This document shows positions 41,162 through 49,022 of a stretch of 57,124 nucleotides of DNA, in pieces (positions within the stretch are counted from its first letter, which is position 1; the number at the start of each line of letters is the position of its first letter). A program made the translations under genes and the position numbers. The notes beneath the pieces are model-generated. The model saw only the letters and a program-made list of their open reading frames with translations, searched no databases and was not told the DNA's origin. The stretch covers positions 1-57,124 of the forward strand of contig JAEUGW010000053.1 of NCBI GenBank assembly GCA_016795565.1. The letters run 5' to 3'. Origin of the DNA: Opitutaceae bacterium (lineage in GTDB: Bacteria > Verrucomicrobiota > Verrucomicrobiia > Opitutales > Opitutaceae).

Positions 41162-42561
41162 GGGGTGGGGTTCAAGCGGGGCAGGCTGGCGGCGGCGACG
41201 GCCTGGCCGTGGCGCTTGTCCTGCTCATCCGGCGTGCGGAGACGGATCTTTTCCGCCAGCGCGGGAAACTCGGCGCGCAGCACGGCGGCGGTCTGCGCCA
41301 GGATGATCTCTCCGCCTTCGCCGGAGGTGACCCGGCCGAGGATGAGCAGGTTGCGCACGTCGTAGAAGTCCGCGTAGTGGGCGACCGCGTAGCCGAAGCA
41401 CACGCCGACGGTCTCATAGATGGCCCGGGCCCGGGGATCGCCCTGCTTCATCGCCGCCTGCACCGCGAGCAGTTGCTCGGGAAGGGGCTGGGCGGCGGGG
41501 AAGCCGAAGCCGGCCACGGCGGCAAGCCGGCCGATGCCCTGTTGCGAGAAATACTGCACGCCGCAGCCGACGTCGCCGGACCACTCGTCGCGCGGGGCGG
41601 CGGGGCGGTAATCCACCGGGGCGAAGGCGAGCTCGTTGAGCCACGGCGTGATGTTCCCCGCCGGCGTCACGTAGCCGCCGGCCTGGCTCGTGCCGAGCGA
41701 GATGCCGAGCACGGCATCGTCGTTCATCGACATCGCGCCGGCGAGCGCGGTGACTTCGCCGTCGTTGGCGACCTCGAAGGGCACGCCGCCCCAGCGCGCC
41801 TGCAGGGTGAAGAACATCCGCCGGATGTGCTTCTCAAACTGGTCGGCCGGCACGCCGCGGAAGAGCGAGGCGACGCGCACCTCGTTGTTCACATAGACGC
41901 CGGCGGCGCTGCCGCCGATGGCGTCCACGCGCGGCAGGTGGGCCGCGGCGCGCGCGAGGGTGTCCTGCACGCCCGCGAGGTGGTAGGCGGGGTCGGCCTG
42001 AAAATAGGGATCCCAGGGAATCTCCTCGGAATAGACCACCTTGCCGTCAATGAGCGCGGCCGCCTTGCGGTCGCTGCCGCCGAGATCGAAGCCGATGCGG
42101 CAGCCGTCGAGGTGGCGGCCCATCGCGAGGCTGGAGGCGTCGGCCGAGGGCAGCGCCGCAAGCGGGCAGGCCTCGACGGCAAAGGGGCGGCCGTAAACCT
42201 TTTCGCCCATGAAGGCGTGATCGAACGCGCGCGGGCCGGCGCCGCTGTAGATTTTCGCCAGGGCGGCGGCGAGCTCATCGGCCCCGGCAACCAGCACGCG
42301 GCAGCCGCCTTTTTGCCAGAGCAGGAATTTCAGCAGGCGCTCGGCGTAGCGGAGGGTGTGACCGGCCGCCGCATGTCCGGCCGAAAGGACGCGGTCGTGA
42401 TGCACCGAGGCCGAGCCGTCGGCGCGGACCAGGGCGAGCGCGAATGGCCGGGCGGCGGGATCGCGCGCGACGAGGTCGCGATAGGCGCGGTTCCACAGCA
42501 CGGCCGGCAGGAAATCCGGGTCGAGCGCGGGGCGGAAGCGAGGGGCAACGGGCAGGTTCAT
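41158..42561 (-). CDS. ROK-like sugar kinase (candidate N-acetylglucosamine/mannosamine kinase)
   Basis: A 467-residue actin-fold kinase. The N-terminal ATP phosphate loop is RIGFDLGGSDRKAAALIDGK (starting near residue 150), followed by AIGGSAAGVYVNNEV, VANDGEVTALAGAM (catalytic Asp in the ND) and GISLGTSQAGGY. LLILGRVTSGEGGE is the late adenosine site. The core is ROK-like but is preceded by 150 extra residues (PAVLWNRAYRDLVARD, AERLLKFLLWQKGGCRVLVAG), making it longer than usual ROK kinases (about 300). In the operon it lies after the NagB fusion and before the transporter, so phosphorylation of GlcNAc or ManNAc fits. The substrate is inferred from context. Confidence 0.75.
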   Translation of the reverse strand: MNLPVAPRFRPALDPDFLPAVLWNRAYRDLVARDPAARPFALALVRADGSASVHHDRVLSAGHAAAGHTLRYAERLLKFLLWQKGGCRVLVAGADELAAALAKIYSGAGPRAFDHAFMGEKVYGRPFAVEACPLAALPSADASSLAMGRHLDGCRIGFDLGGSDRKAAALIDGKVVYSEEIPWDPYFQADPAYHLAGVQDTLARAAAHLPRVDAIGGSAAGVYVNNEVRVASLFRGVPADQFEKHIRRMFFTLQARWGGVPFEVANDGEVTALAGAMSMNDDAVLGISLGTSQAGGYVTPAGNITPWLNELAFAPVDYRPAAPRDEWSGDVGCGVQYFSQQGIGRLAAVAGFGFPAAQPLPEQLLAVQAAMKQGDPRARAIYETVGVCFGYAVAHYADFYDVRNLLILGRVTSGEGGEIILAQTAAVLRAEFPALAEKIRLRTPDEQDKRHGQAVAAASLPRLNPTP

Positions 42562-44450
42562 GATTCGCGCCAGCGGCGGAACGCCTCGATGGCCTCGTAT
42601 TCGGCCAGGCCGAGGGCGTCGTAGCGGCCGGCGATCGCGCGGTTGTGGTGCTCGGCCTGCTGCCAGGACTCGTGCAGGCCGGCCGCGACAACCGGGCTCT
42701 GGCTGCGCTGGCTCTTGTGGTGGTAGATGGCCTGGATTTTCTGCGTGAGCTCGCGCGGGCTGAATGGCACCGCCATCTCGATCTCCGCCGGTTCCCATTC
42801 GCGGTCGGGGCCGCGATAGAGCCACACGCGGCAATCGGCGCGCCAGGCCTCGCCGGCGGCCAAAGCGAGCGCGCGGCGGAGCACCTCGAAACCCAGGGCG
42901 GGCACGGAGCTCGGGTCGGCCGAGTGCCCGGTGGCGAAAATCTGGTGCGGCTGCACCTCGCGCAGCAAGGCGGCCACGGCGGCGATGTCGGCCTCCCCGA
43001 TCCGGAACTGCCGGTAGCGGCCCTGCTCGTAGAACGGCAGGTCGAGGAACCGGGCGCGGGCGGCGGCGAGACCGCAGGCCTGGAGCGAGGCGCGCGCCTC
43101 GCCGCGACGGAGCACGCCCTTGAGTTGGCGGATTTCGGGGGTGTCGCTTTCGTAGGCGGCTTTCGCTCCGAGCTGACGGCGCACGGTCTGCGCAAACTCG
43201 GTGCCGGTGCCGGCGAGATCGATGACCAGTTCCGCGGCCATCGCGGCTTCCTCGTCGGGCACGCCGAGGTTGCCCGAAGTAAGATAGGCGACGGTCACGT
43301 CGTGGCCCTGATCCACGAGCCGGCGCAGGGTGCCGCCCATGCCGAGCACGTCGTCGGAAGGCTCGGGGCTGAACACGACGACGCGTTTTTGCGCCGGGAG
43401 CGCGCGCTCGGGGCGGTGCTGGTCGTCGGCGCCGGGTTTGCCGCCGGGCCAGCCGGTGATGGTGTGCTGGAGTTCGTTGAAGATGCGGATGTTCAGCCCG
43501 TAGGCCGGGCCCTGCTCGGTGAGGAGGTCGGCCATGCCGTGCTCGCTGTAATCCTCGTCGAGCAGCTTGAGCACGGGCTTGCCGATCTGTTGCGCGAGCC
43601 AGACGACGGCGCGGCGGGTGATGGCCGGGGTCCAGTCAACGGTGCCGACGAGCCAGGGGTGGCGCAGGCGGGTGAGCTCGCTGGCGGCGGCGGCATCGAG
43701 GTGGAGCTCCACCGCCGGGTGGCCCTGCAGGAAACTGGCGGGGAGGGAGTCGGTCGGGGATTTTTCCACGGCGTCGGCGAGGACGCGGGCCTTGGCCTCG
43801 CCCCAGGCGAGGAGCAGGATGCGGCGCGCCTCGAGGATGGTGCCGACGCCCATGGTGATGGCGTGGCGGGGGACGTTGGCCTCGCCGACGAAATCGCGGG
43901 CGGCGTCGCGCCGGGTGAGCGCGTCGAGGGTGACGAGCCGGGTGCGCGAGTCGCGGCCGGAGCCGGGCTCGTTGAAGCCGATATGGCCGGTGCGGCCGAT
44001 GCCGAGGATCTGCACGTCGAGCCCGCCGGCGGCGCGGATCTGCTCCTCGTAGGCCCGGCACCAGGCGAACACCTCCGCGCGGGGCACGGTGCCGTCGGGG
44101 ATGTGGATGTTGGCGGGCGGGATGTCCAGGTGGTTGAAGAGCTGCTCGTGCATGAAGCGCCAGTAGCTCTCGGGGTGTGTGCGCGGCAGGCCGTGGTATT
44201 CGTCGAGATTGAAGGTCACGACGTTTTTGAAACTCAGTTTTTCCTCGCGGTGCAGCCGGATGAGCTGCCGGTAAAGGCGCACCGGCGTGGAACCGGTGGC
44301 CAGGCCCAGCACGGTCGGGCGGCCGGCCGCGTTGTTCCGGCGGATCAGGGTGGCCAGCTCGGCGGCGGCCAGCGCGCTGGCAATGTCGGCCGAGGGATGA
44401 ACGACACACTTGAGGCGTTCGCGCTGTTCGTTCTCGGCGGAGGACCTCAT
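42558..44450 (-). CDS. nagB: glucosamine-6-phosphate deaminase fused to a degenerate PIG-L/LmbE domain
   Basis: A 630-residue fusion. The first 270 residues are NagB: LGLATGSTPVRLYRQL, VVTFNLDEYHGL (catalytic Asp), GIGRTGHIGFNEPGS (catalytic His) and ITMGVGTILEARRILLLAWG. It turns GlcN-6-P into fructose-6-P and ammonia. The last 280 residues have the PIG-L/LmbE deacetylase fold (RVVVFSPEPSDDVLGMGGTL, VAYLTSGNLGV, HQIFATGHSADPSS). The usual HPDD metal/catalytic motif reads EPSD and the late DPHGTH motif reads DPSSVP, so zinc ligands and the base seem lost. Such fusions are known from Bacteroidota. ATGA overlaps link it to the epimerase before and the kinase after. Confidence 0.9.
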   Translation of the reverse strand: MRSSAENEQRERLKCVVHPSADIASALAAAELATLIRRNNAAGRPTVLGLATGSTPVRLYRQLIRLHREEKLSFKNVVTFNLDEYHGLPRTHPESYWRFMHEQLFNHLDIPPANIHIPDGTVPRAEVFAWCRAYEEQIRAAGGLDVQILGIGRTGHIGFNEPGSGRDSRTRLVTLDALTRRDAARDFVGEANVPRHAITMGVGTILEARRILLLAWGEAKARVLADAVEKSPTDSLPASFLQGHPAVELHLDAAAASELTRLRHPWLVGTVDWTPAITRRAVVWLAQQIGKPVLKLLDEDYSEHGMADLLTEQGPAYGLNIRIFNELQHTITGWPGGKPGADDQHRPERALPAQKRVVVFSPEPSDDVLGMGGTLRRLVDQGHDVTVAYLTSGNLGVPDEEAAMAAELVIDLAGTGTEFAQTVRRQLGAKAAYESDTPEIRQLKGVLRRGEARASLQACGLAAARARFLDLPFYEQGRYRQFRIGEADIAAVAALLREVQPHQIFATGHSADPSSVPALGFEVLRRALALAAGEAWRADCRVWLYRGPDREWEPAEIEMAVPFSPRELTQKIQAIYHHKSQRSQSPVVAAGLHESWQQAEHHNRAIAGRYDALGLAEYEAIEAFRRWRES

Positions 44451-45652
44451 GGGGCGGAAATGAGCTCGTCGATGAGGCGGCGGCAATACCATTGCATGCG
44501 CGGCAGATGGAAGGGGCCCTTCCACAGGTTGCCCTTGAGCCGGGTGGAGAGGCGGCCGTCGCGGTGGGCGTAGCCAAACCACTCGCCGTGGACGGGATCG
44601 GCGAACACGCGGTGCGACCAGTCGTGCACGAGGGTGTGCCAGGCGGCGTATTTGGCCTCGCCGGTGAGCTGGTAGGCGAGGAGCGTGGCGATCTCGGCCT
44701 CGTTGTGCGGCCACCAGAACTTCATTTCGGCCCAGTATTCCTGCAGGGGCCGGCCGTGCAGGTCGGTGAAGTAGAGCAGGCCGCCGAATTCCCGGTCCCA
44801 GCCGCGGGCCCACATGCAATCGAGGATGCCGAGGCCGAGGCGCAGGAGGCGCGGGTCGCGGCCGCGGTGTTTTGCCTCATGCAGGATGAACCACGCGCAC
44901 TCGAGGGCGTGGCCGGGATTGAGCGTGCGGCCGTCGAAGTGATCGAGCACGGCGCCATCGGTGCCGACGACCTCCAGGAGCGCGCCCAGGTCGGGCTTGT
45001 AGAAATCGCGCTCGATCGCGGCGAGGGAGCGGTCGATCCACTGGGTGCAGGTGGCGCCCCGCACCGCGACGTCCCCCAGCAGGGCGCGGATTTCCTGCGC
45101 CGTGACGATGGCAATCATGTGGGGCGCCACGCCCTGCATGGGCCGCGTCGCGGGATCGGTCTTCGGCGGCATCACGCCGGGCGTGAAGCTGTGGTGCAGG
45201 TAGGTGTCGAAATACTGGAGGGCCTCGGTGGCGGCGCGGGTGTAGCCGGTGGCCTTGGCGTAGGCGGCGCTGCCGATGGCGGCGAAGCACTCGCTATAGA
45301 CATAGCGCCGCATCCGGAGCGGCCGGCCGTCGCGGGTGACGGTGAAGTAGAGCTTGCCGCCGGGCCCGCGGCAGTGGTCGCGGATGAAATCGAGGCAGTG
45401 TTTCGAGGCCGCGAGCCAGACGGGGTTGTTTTCGACGGTGTTATGGAGCGTGGCAAACGTCCATGCCGCCCGGCCTTGCAGCCAGACGGCCTTGTCGGTG
45501 TCGATGACCGCGCCGTCCTCGCCGAGGCCGGTGAGGAGGCCGCCTTGCTCGCGATCCAATCCGTGCCGCAGCCAGAATGGAATGACGCTTTGCAGCAGGC
45601 CGTCGCGGTAGGTGTCGCGCAGGGCGGCGAGGCGGGCAGCGGTCAGGCTCAT
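44447..45652 (-). CDS. N-acylglucosamine 2-epimerase (AGE/RnBP family)
   Basis: A 401-residue alpha/alpha-barrel protein. Family motifs are WLQGRAAWTFATLHN, RRYVYSECFAAIGSAAYAKAT, NPGHALECAWFILHEA (barrel His), MKFWWPHNEAEIATLLAY (Trp/His of the active site) and GEWFGYAHRDG. Members interconvert ManNAc and GlcNAc, using ATP only as an effector. In this operon it follows nanM and precedes the NagB fusion, so it would convert the ManNAc released by NanA to GlcNAc, the route found in Bacteroides rather than the NanE route of E. coli. Confidence 0.9.
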   Translation of the reverse strand: MSLTAARLAALRDTYRDGLLQSVIPFWLRHGLDREQGGLLTGLGEDGAVIDTDKAVWLQGRAAWTFATLHNTVENNPVWLAASKHCLDFIRDHCRGPGGKLYFTVTRDGRPLRMRRYVYSECFAAIGSAAYAKATGYTRAATEALQYFDTYLHHSFTPGVMPPKTDPATRPMQGVAPHMIAIVTAQEIRALLGDVAVRGATCTQWIDRSLAAIERDFYKPDLGALLEVVGTDGAVLDHFDGRTLNPGHALECAWFILHEAKHRGRDPRLLRLGLGILDCMWARGWDREFGGLLYFTDLHGRPLQEYWAEMKFWWPHNEAEIATLLAYQLTGEAKYAAWHTLVHDWSHRVFADPVHGEWFGYAHRDGRLSTRLKGNLWKGPFHLPRMQWYCRRLIDELISAP

Positions 45653-46710
45653 GGGGCGAAGCGGAAGGAGAGGATGGTCGGCGTGCGGATGCCCGGGGCG
45701 ACTTCACCACTGGGGATGACGAAGCGATCCTGCCACCGGGTCAACGGCGCGGTTACGCGGGGCGGCGGGCCGCCGGCCGGCGGGGTGACGGCGCGCCAGG
45801 TGTTGGCGGCGGTATCGTAGGCGAGCAGGTCGCGCGGGAAGCCGGGATGCGGGGAATTCTTCGGCAGGGTGGCGAGGAACTCCGGCGAGACGCCGCCCGC
45901 GATGACGAGATGCGCGCCACTCACCATGGCCGGGGAGGGGGCCGCGGCCACCGCATGGGGCAGATCGGCGAGGGGTTGCCAGCCGTCCGCGGGTCGGTAG
46001 CGCCAGGCATCGGTGAGGTAATGGCGCTCGGCCTGACCCTGGGCGTTGGGATAGAGGTCCGCGCCGCTAAAGAGATAAAACCAGCCGTCGTGCGCCGCCG
46101 CCACGGCGAGGATCCGTCCCGCCGTTCCGGTGGGCCACGGAATCTCGCGCCATTTTCCTTCGGCCGCGGCCAGATCGAGGGCGAAGCAACGGCGGAGCGT
46201 GGAGGTCGCGGACGGGGTTTCCTGTCCGCCGGCGACATAAAGAACGTCGCCGACGACGGCGCCGCAGCCGTTGGCGATAGGCACGGGCAGATCGGGCAGC
46301 GGGGTGTGGGAAAGCTGCGTGCCATCCCAGCGCAGGAGCGCGGCCGAGCGGAAATTGGCCTGGGCGTCACCGCCGCCGGCGATCACGACGGCGTCGCGCC
46401 AGGTGGCGGACACGCCGTAGCCGTTGGGCTGGGGCAGGCGGCCAGCCTCGCGCCAGGCGCCGTCCGGGGCCGGGAGCACGAAGACGCGATCGGACCAGAT
46501 TTTTTTGCCGCCTTGGGCGAGGGGGCGCTCGGGAAAATTGGCGCCGCCCGCGCAGAGCAGCGCCCCGCCGGAAACCCCGGCGAACATGCCGGCCAGGCCG
46601 TGGGCGTCGGGCAGCGGTGCCAGCGCGCTGACTGCGGGCGCGGAGCCGGGCTCAACCGCGCTCATGCCCGGGGTGAGGCCAGCCAGCAGCAGCAGCGAGA
46701 TTCCTTTCAT
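45649..46710 (-). CDS. nanM: N-acetylneuraminate epimerase/mutarotase, kelch propeller
   Basis: A 353-residue exported beta-propeller. A signal peptide (MKGISLLLLAGLTPGMSA) leads to kelch-like blades: LCAGGANFPERPLAQGGKK (the NanM signature), YGVSATWRDAVVIAGGGD, VVGDVLYVAGGQETPSAT, AHDGWFYLFSGADLYP, and HLVIAGGVSPEFL. NanM converts alpha-sialic acid to the beta form in the periplasm, which speeds uptake and lyase use. The stop overlaps the epimerase start by four bases, and nanA lies 12 bases upstream. Confidence 0.9.
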   Translation of the reverse strand: MKGISLLLLAGLTPGMSAVEPGSAPAVSALAPLPDAHGLAGMFAGVSGGALLCAGGANFPERPLAQGGKKIWSDRVFVLPAPDGAWREAGRLPQPNGYGVSATWRDAVVIAGGGDAQANFRSAALLRWDGTQLSHTPLPDLPVPIANGCGAVVGDVLYVAGGQETPSATSTLRRCFALDLAAAEGKWREIPWPTGTAGRILAVAAAHDGWFYLFSGADLYPNAQGQAERHYLTDAWRYRPADGWQPLADLPHAVAAAPSPAMVSGAHLVIAGGVSPEFLATLPKNSPHPGFPRDLLAYDTAANTWRAVTPPAGGPPPRVTAPLTRWQDRFVIPSGEVAPGIRTPTILSFRFAP

Positions 46711-46722
46711 CGGACCGGGTCA

Positions 46723-47658
46723 TCACGGGCGGGCCCAGTCGAAGAAGCCGAGGGCGGCCAGTTCTTTTTTCATCTGGGCGCGCTGTCCCGGCGTGCAGGT
46801 CACGGTCGGCAGGCGGCTGAAGCCGCACTCCGCCCCGACGAGGGCCATCGCGGCCTTGAGACCGCCGCGGCCGCCGACGCCGACGATGATGCGCACCATG
46901 GCGACGGAAAGAGATTGGAGCCGGCGGGCCTCGGCGAGGTCACCGCGGTCGAAAGCGGCGATGATCTTGAGATAGAGCGGGGCCGCGAAATTGTAGGTCG
47001 AGCCGACCGCGCCGCGCGCACCGAAGGCCAGGCCGCCGAGGAGCATCTCGTCCACGCCGAACAGGATGTCGTAGCGCCCGCCGTCGAATTCGACGCAGGC
47101 CAGCATCTCGTGCAGGTGTGAATCGGAGAACTTGATGCCGCGCAGGGTCGGGATGCGCGCGCTGCCCTTGCGCAGGAAATCAACCATGTCGAACCGCACG
47201 CCGGAGAGGATCGGGATGTTGTAGTAATAAAAGGGCAGCTTCGGGGCGCCCGAGGTGATGTGCGCGATGCACGCGATGAAATTGTCGAGCGAGTCCGGTT
47301 TGAAATAGCCCGGCGGGGTGGCCGAGATGGCGTCGGCACCGATGCGCTGCGCATGGACGGCCAGCCCGCGGGCCTCGACGATGCTGTTGTGCCCCACCTG
47401 TATCACCACCGGCACGCGGCCGGCAGCGGCCTTGACGGTGGCCTCGGCGACGAGCATCCGCTCGGCGGTCGAAAGCAGCGGGCCCTCCCCGGTGCTGCCG
47501 CAAACATAGAGTCCGGTGGCGCCCTGGGCGATGACCGCGTCGATCACGGGCTTGATGCGGGGAAGATTGATGGTGCCATCGGCGCGGAAGGGGGTGAAGG
47601 TGGCCGCCACCAAGCCGCGCAAGGGGAGGGATTCCGAGGGAAGTTTTTTGGAGGGCAT
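46723..47658 (-). CDS. nanA: N-acetylneuraminate lyase
   Basis: A 311-residue class I aldolase of the DHDPS/NAL family. GLVAATFTPFRADGTI opens the barrel, GSTGEGPLLSTAER holds the carboxylate-binding GSTGE (54-58), YYYNIP supplies the catalytic Tyr (about 146) and LRGIKFSDS the Schiff-base Lys176. The DHDPS alternative is unlikely because of YYYNIP and the operon. It splits sialic acid into ManNAc and pyruvate in the cytoplasm. I chose the ATG at 47658; a TTG lies five codons upstream. It is the first gene of the operon, divergent from the regulator with 116 bases between. Confidence 0.92.
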   Translation of the reverse strand: MPSKKLPSESLPLRGLVAATFTPFRADGTINLPRIKPVIDAVIAQGATGLYVCGSTGEGPLLSTAERMLVAEATVKAAAGRVPVVIQVGHNSIVEARGLAVHAQRIGADAISATPPGYFKPDSLDNFIACIAHITSGAPKLPFYYYNIPILSGVRFDMVDFLRKGSARIPTLRGIKFSDSHLHEMLACVEFDGGRYDILFGVDEMLLGGLAFGARGAVGSTYNFAAPLYLKIIAAFDRGDLAEARRLQSLSVAMVRIIVGVGGRGGLKAAMALVGAECGFSRLPTVTCTPGQRAQMKKELAALGFFDWARP

Positions 47659-47671
47659 GGCGGCGATGAAC

Positions 47672-47685
47672 AATTAAAAATACTA
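47672..47685. promoter_or_regulatory. candidate operator, nanA/regulator gap
   Basis: On the minus strand TAGTATTTTTAATT, part of an AT-rich tract just before nanA. A similar TAGTATCAAATTAATT is at 48951-48966 before the TonB receptor. Shared TAGTAT and TTAATT in the two promoter regions of one locus suggests a common regulator site. Confidence 0.3.
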
Positions 47686-47774
47686 AAAGGCAAGAATTTT
47701 ATGGCAATAAGGTGACTTTTATCGTGGCATGGATCCGCTTTAAGCCCGGCCTTCCACCCTATTCAGACGAGAAC

Positions 47775-48848
47775 ATGAGCGCAGGATATTCGCAAACCCC
47801 CCGGATCATGGAATTGGCCCAGCAGTTGGAGGCGGACATCCGCCACCGCCAGCTCAAAGCCGGTGATCCCTACCTGTCGCTCACCCAGGCGGCCCGCATG
47901 TTGGGCGTCAGCTCGTCGACCGCCAACCGCGCGCTGCAATTGCTGGCCCAGCGCAAGATCCTGCAGCGGGTGCAGCGGCGCGGGACGTTCATTGGCTCGC
48001 TGCAACGGGAATCGAGCCCGGGGTTGCTGAAGCGGGTGTTCATGCTGGTGCACCGCAGTTACCTGCGGCAGGAGGGCCTGGTGGCGGACGGCGTCCTGGT
48101 CGGCATCCAGGGCGTGCTGCCGAGCGCTGACGTGCAGTTCAATTTTTTGCCGGCGACCGACCCGACGGAATATGTGGACGGGCTCATCGGGGAAATCCTC
48201 CGGGCCAAGGAGACCGCCGGCATTGTCGTCACCAAGGTGCCATTTGTGGTCCAGCGGGCGATCCGGGACAGCGGGCTGCCGGCGGTGGTGCACGGTTCGC
48301 TCTATCCGTCGATCAACCGGCTGGCCTGGGTCGAGCAGGACAACCTGGGCATCGCCAAGCTGATCGCGGATTACGCGACGGCGCACGGTTGCACCCATGT
48401 CTGCGCGCTCACCCGCGAGGTGATGTTTCCCGGTGACAACGTCGTGTTGCGCGAGCTGGGGCGCCTGCTCGGGGCCGCCGGGCAGTCGGCGGGCAACTAT
48501 TCCATCTCCCATTTGCCGGACGACCGGCATGCGATCATGACGGAGGTCACGGAGCTCATCCAGCGACATCCGACCGACCTTTGCCTGCTCTGCCGCTCCG
48601 AGGCGAAAGCGGCGGCCGCGATCGCCGCCATCGATCGGCTGGGACTCAAGGGCCGGCGCCGCCCGCGGCTGATTGTCAGCGGTCTATATCAGCGGCCGAC
48701 AGGGGAGCATCCCTATCCCTACGTGTTTCCCACCGCGCGCCCGGAAGAGATAGGCGCCGCGATCGGCCGACTGTTGGCCGCGCAAGTCACCGATCCCAAG
48801 ACGGCTCCGGGGCACATTGTGGTGCCGGTCGAACTGGCCGAGGGCTGA
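47775..48848 (+). CDS. GntR-headed, LacI-type sugar-binding transcription regulator
   Basis: A 357-residue regulator. The N-terminal winged helix (about 8-75) is GntR-like: RIMELAQQLEADIRHRQLKAG, LSLTQAARMLGVSSSTANRA and LLAQRKILQRVQRRGTFIG. The rest has the periplasmic-binding-protein fold of LacI regulators: VADGVLVGIQGVLPSADVQF, WVEQDNLGIAKLIADYATAHG, LCLLCRSEAKAAAAIAAIDR and ARPEEIGAAIGRLLAAQV. It is divergent from nanA and precedes the TonB receptor, so it probably senses a sialic-acid-derived sugar and controls both arms. The start at 47775 gives the intact wing domain. A terminator follows at 48881. Confidence 0.85.
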   Translation: MSAGYSQTPRIMELAQQLEADIRHRQLKAGDPYLSLTQAARMLGVSSSTANRALQLLAQRKILQRVQRRGTFIGSLQRESSPGLLKRVFMLVHRSYLRQEGLVADGVLVGIQGVLPSADVQFNFLPATDPTEYVDGLIGEILRAKETAGIVVTKVPFVVQRAIRDSGLPAVVHGSLYPSINRLAWVEQDNLGIAKLIADYATAHGCTHVCALTREVMFPGDNVVLRELGRLLGAAGQSAGNYSISHLPDDRHAIMTEVTELIQRHPTDLCLLCRSEAKAAAAIAAIDRLGLKGRRRPRLIVSGLYQRPTGEHPYPYVFPTARPEEIGAAIGRLLAAQVTDPKTAPGHIVVPVELAEG

Positions 48849-48880
48849 GCCCCTTGGGGCCCTGCTTGGTGTTTCCTCTC

Positions 48881-48903
48881 ACCCGCCTGCCCGGCGGGTT
48901 TTT
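48881..48903 (+). terminator. rho-independent terminator after the regulator
   Basis: ACCCGCC (48881-48887) pairs with GGCGGGT (48893-48899) around a 5-base loop and runs into TTTTT. It separates the regulator from the TonB receptor gene, whose own promoter should lie at 48904-49022. Confidence 0.8.
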
Positions 48904-48950
48904 CGCATCGGTGCGCCCGGAGGGGGGCAGGGCGGTCGTAAAAAAGCCAA

Positions 48951-48966
48951 TAGTATCAAATTAATT
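48951..48966. promoter_or_regulatory. candidate operator before the TonB receptor
   Basis: TAGTATCAAATTAATT lies 56 bases before the receptor start in an AT-rich patch that is unusual for this GC-rich region. It resembles the site at 47672-47685. No convincing -35/-10 pair was found here. Confidence 0.3.
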
Positions 48967-49022
48967 TTGACTGTTAGGAATTATTAATATCCAACGGTCG
49001 GCAGCACCAGCCAATCACCCCC

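Noticed and set aside
48967..48990. TTGACT with TAATAT as a promoter of the TonB receptor gene
   Set aside because: The spacing is only 12 bases, too short for a sigma-70-type promoter.
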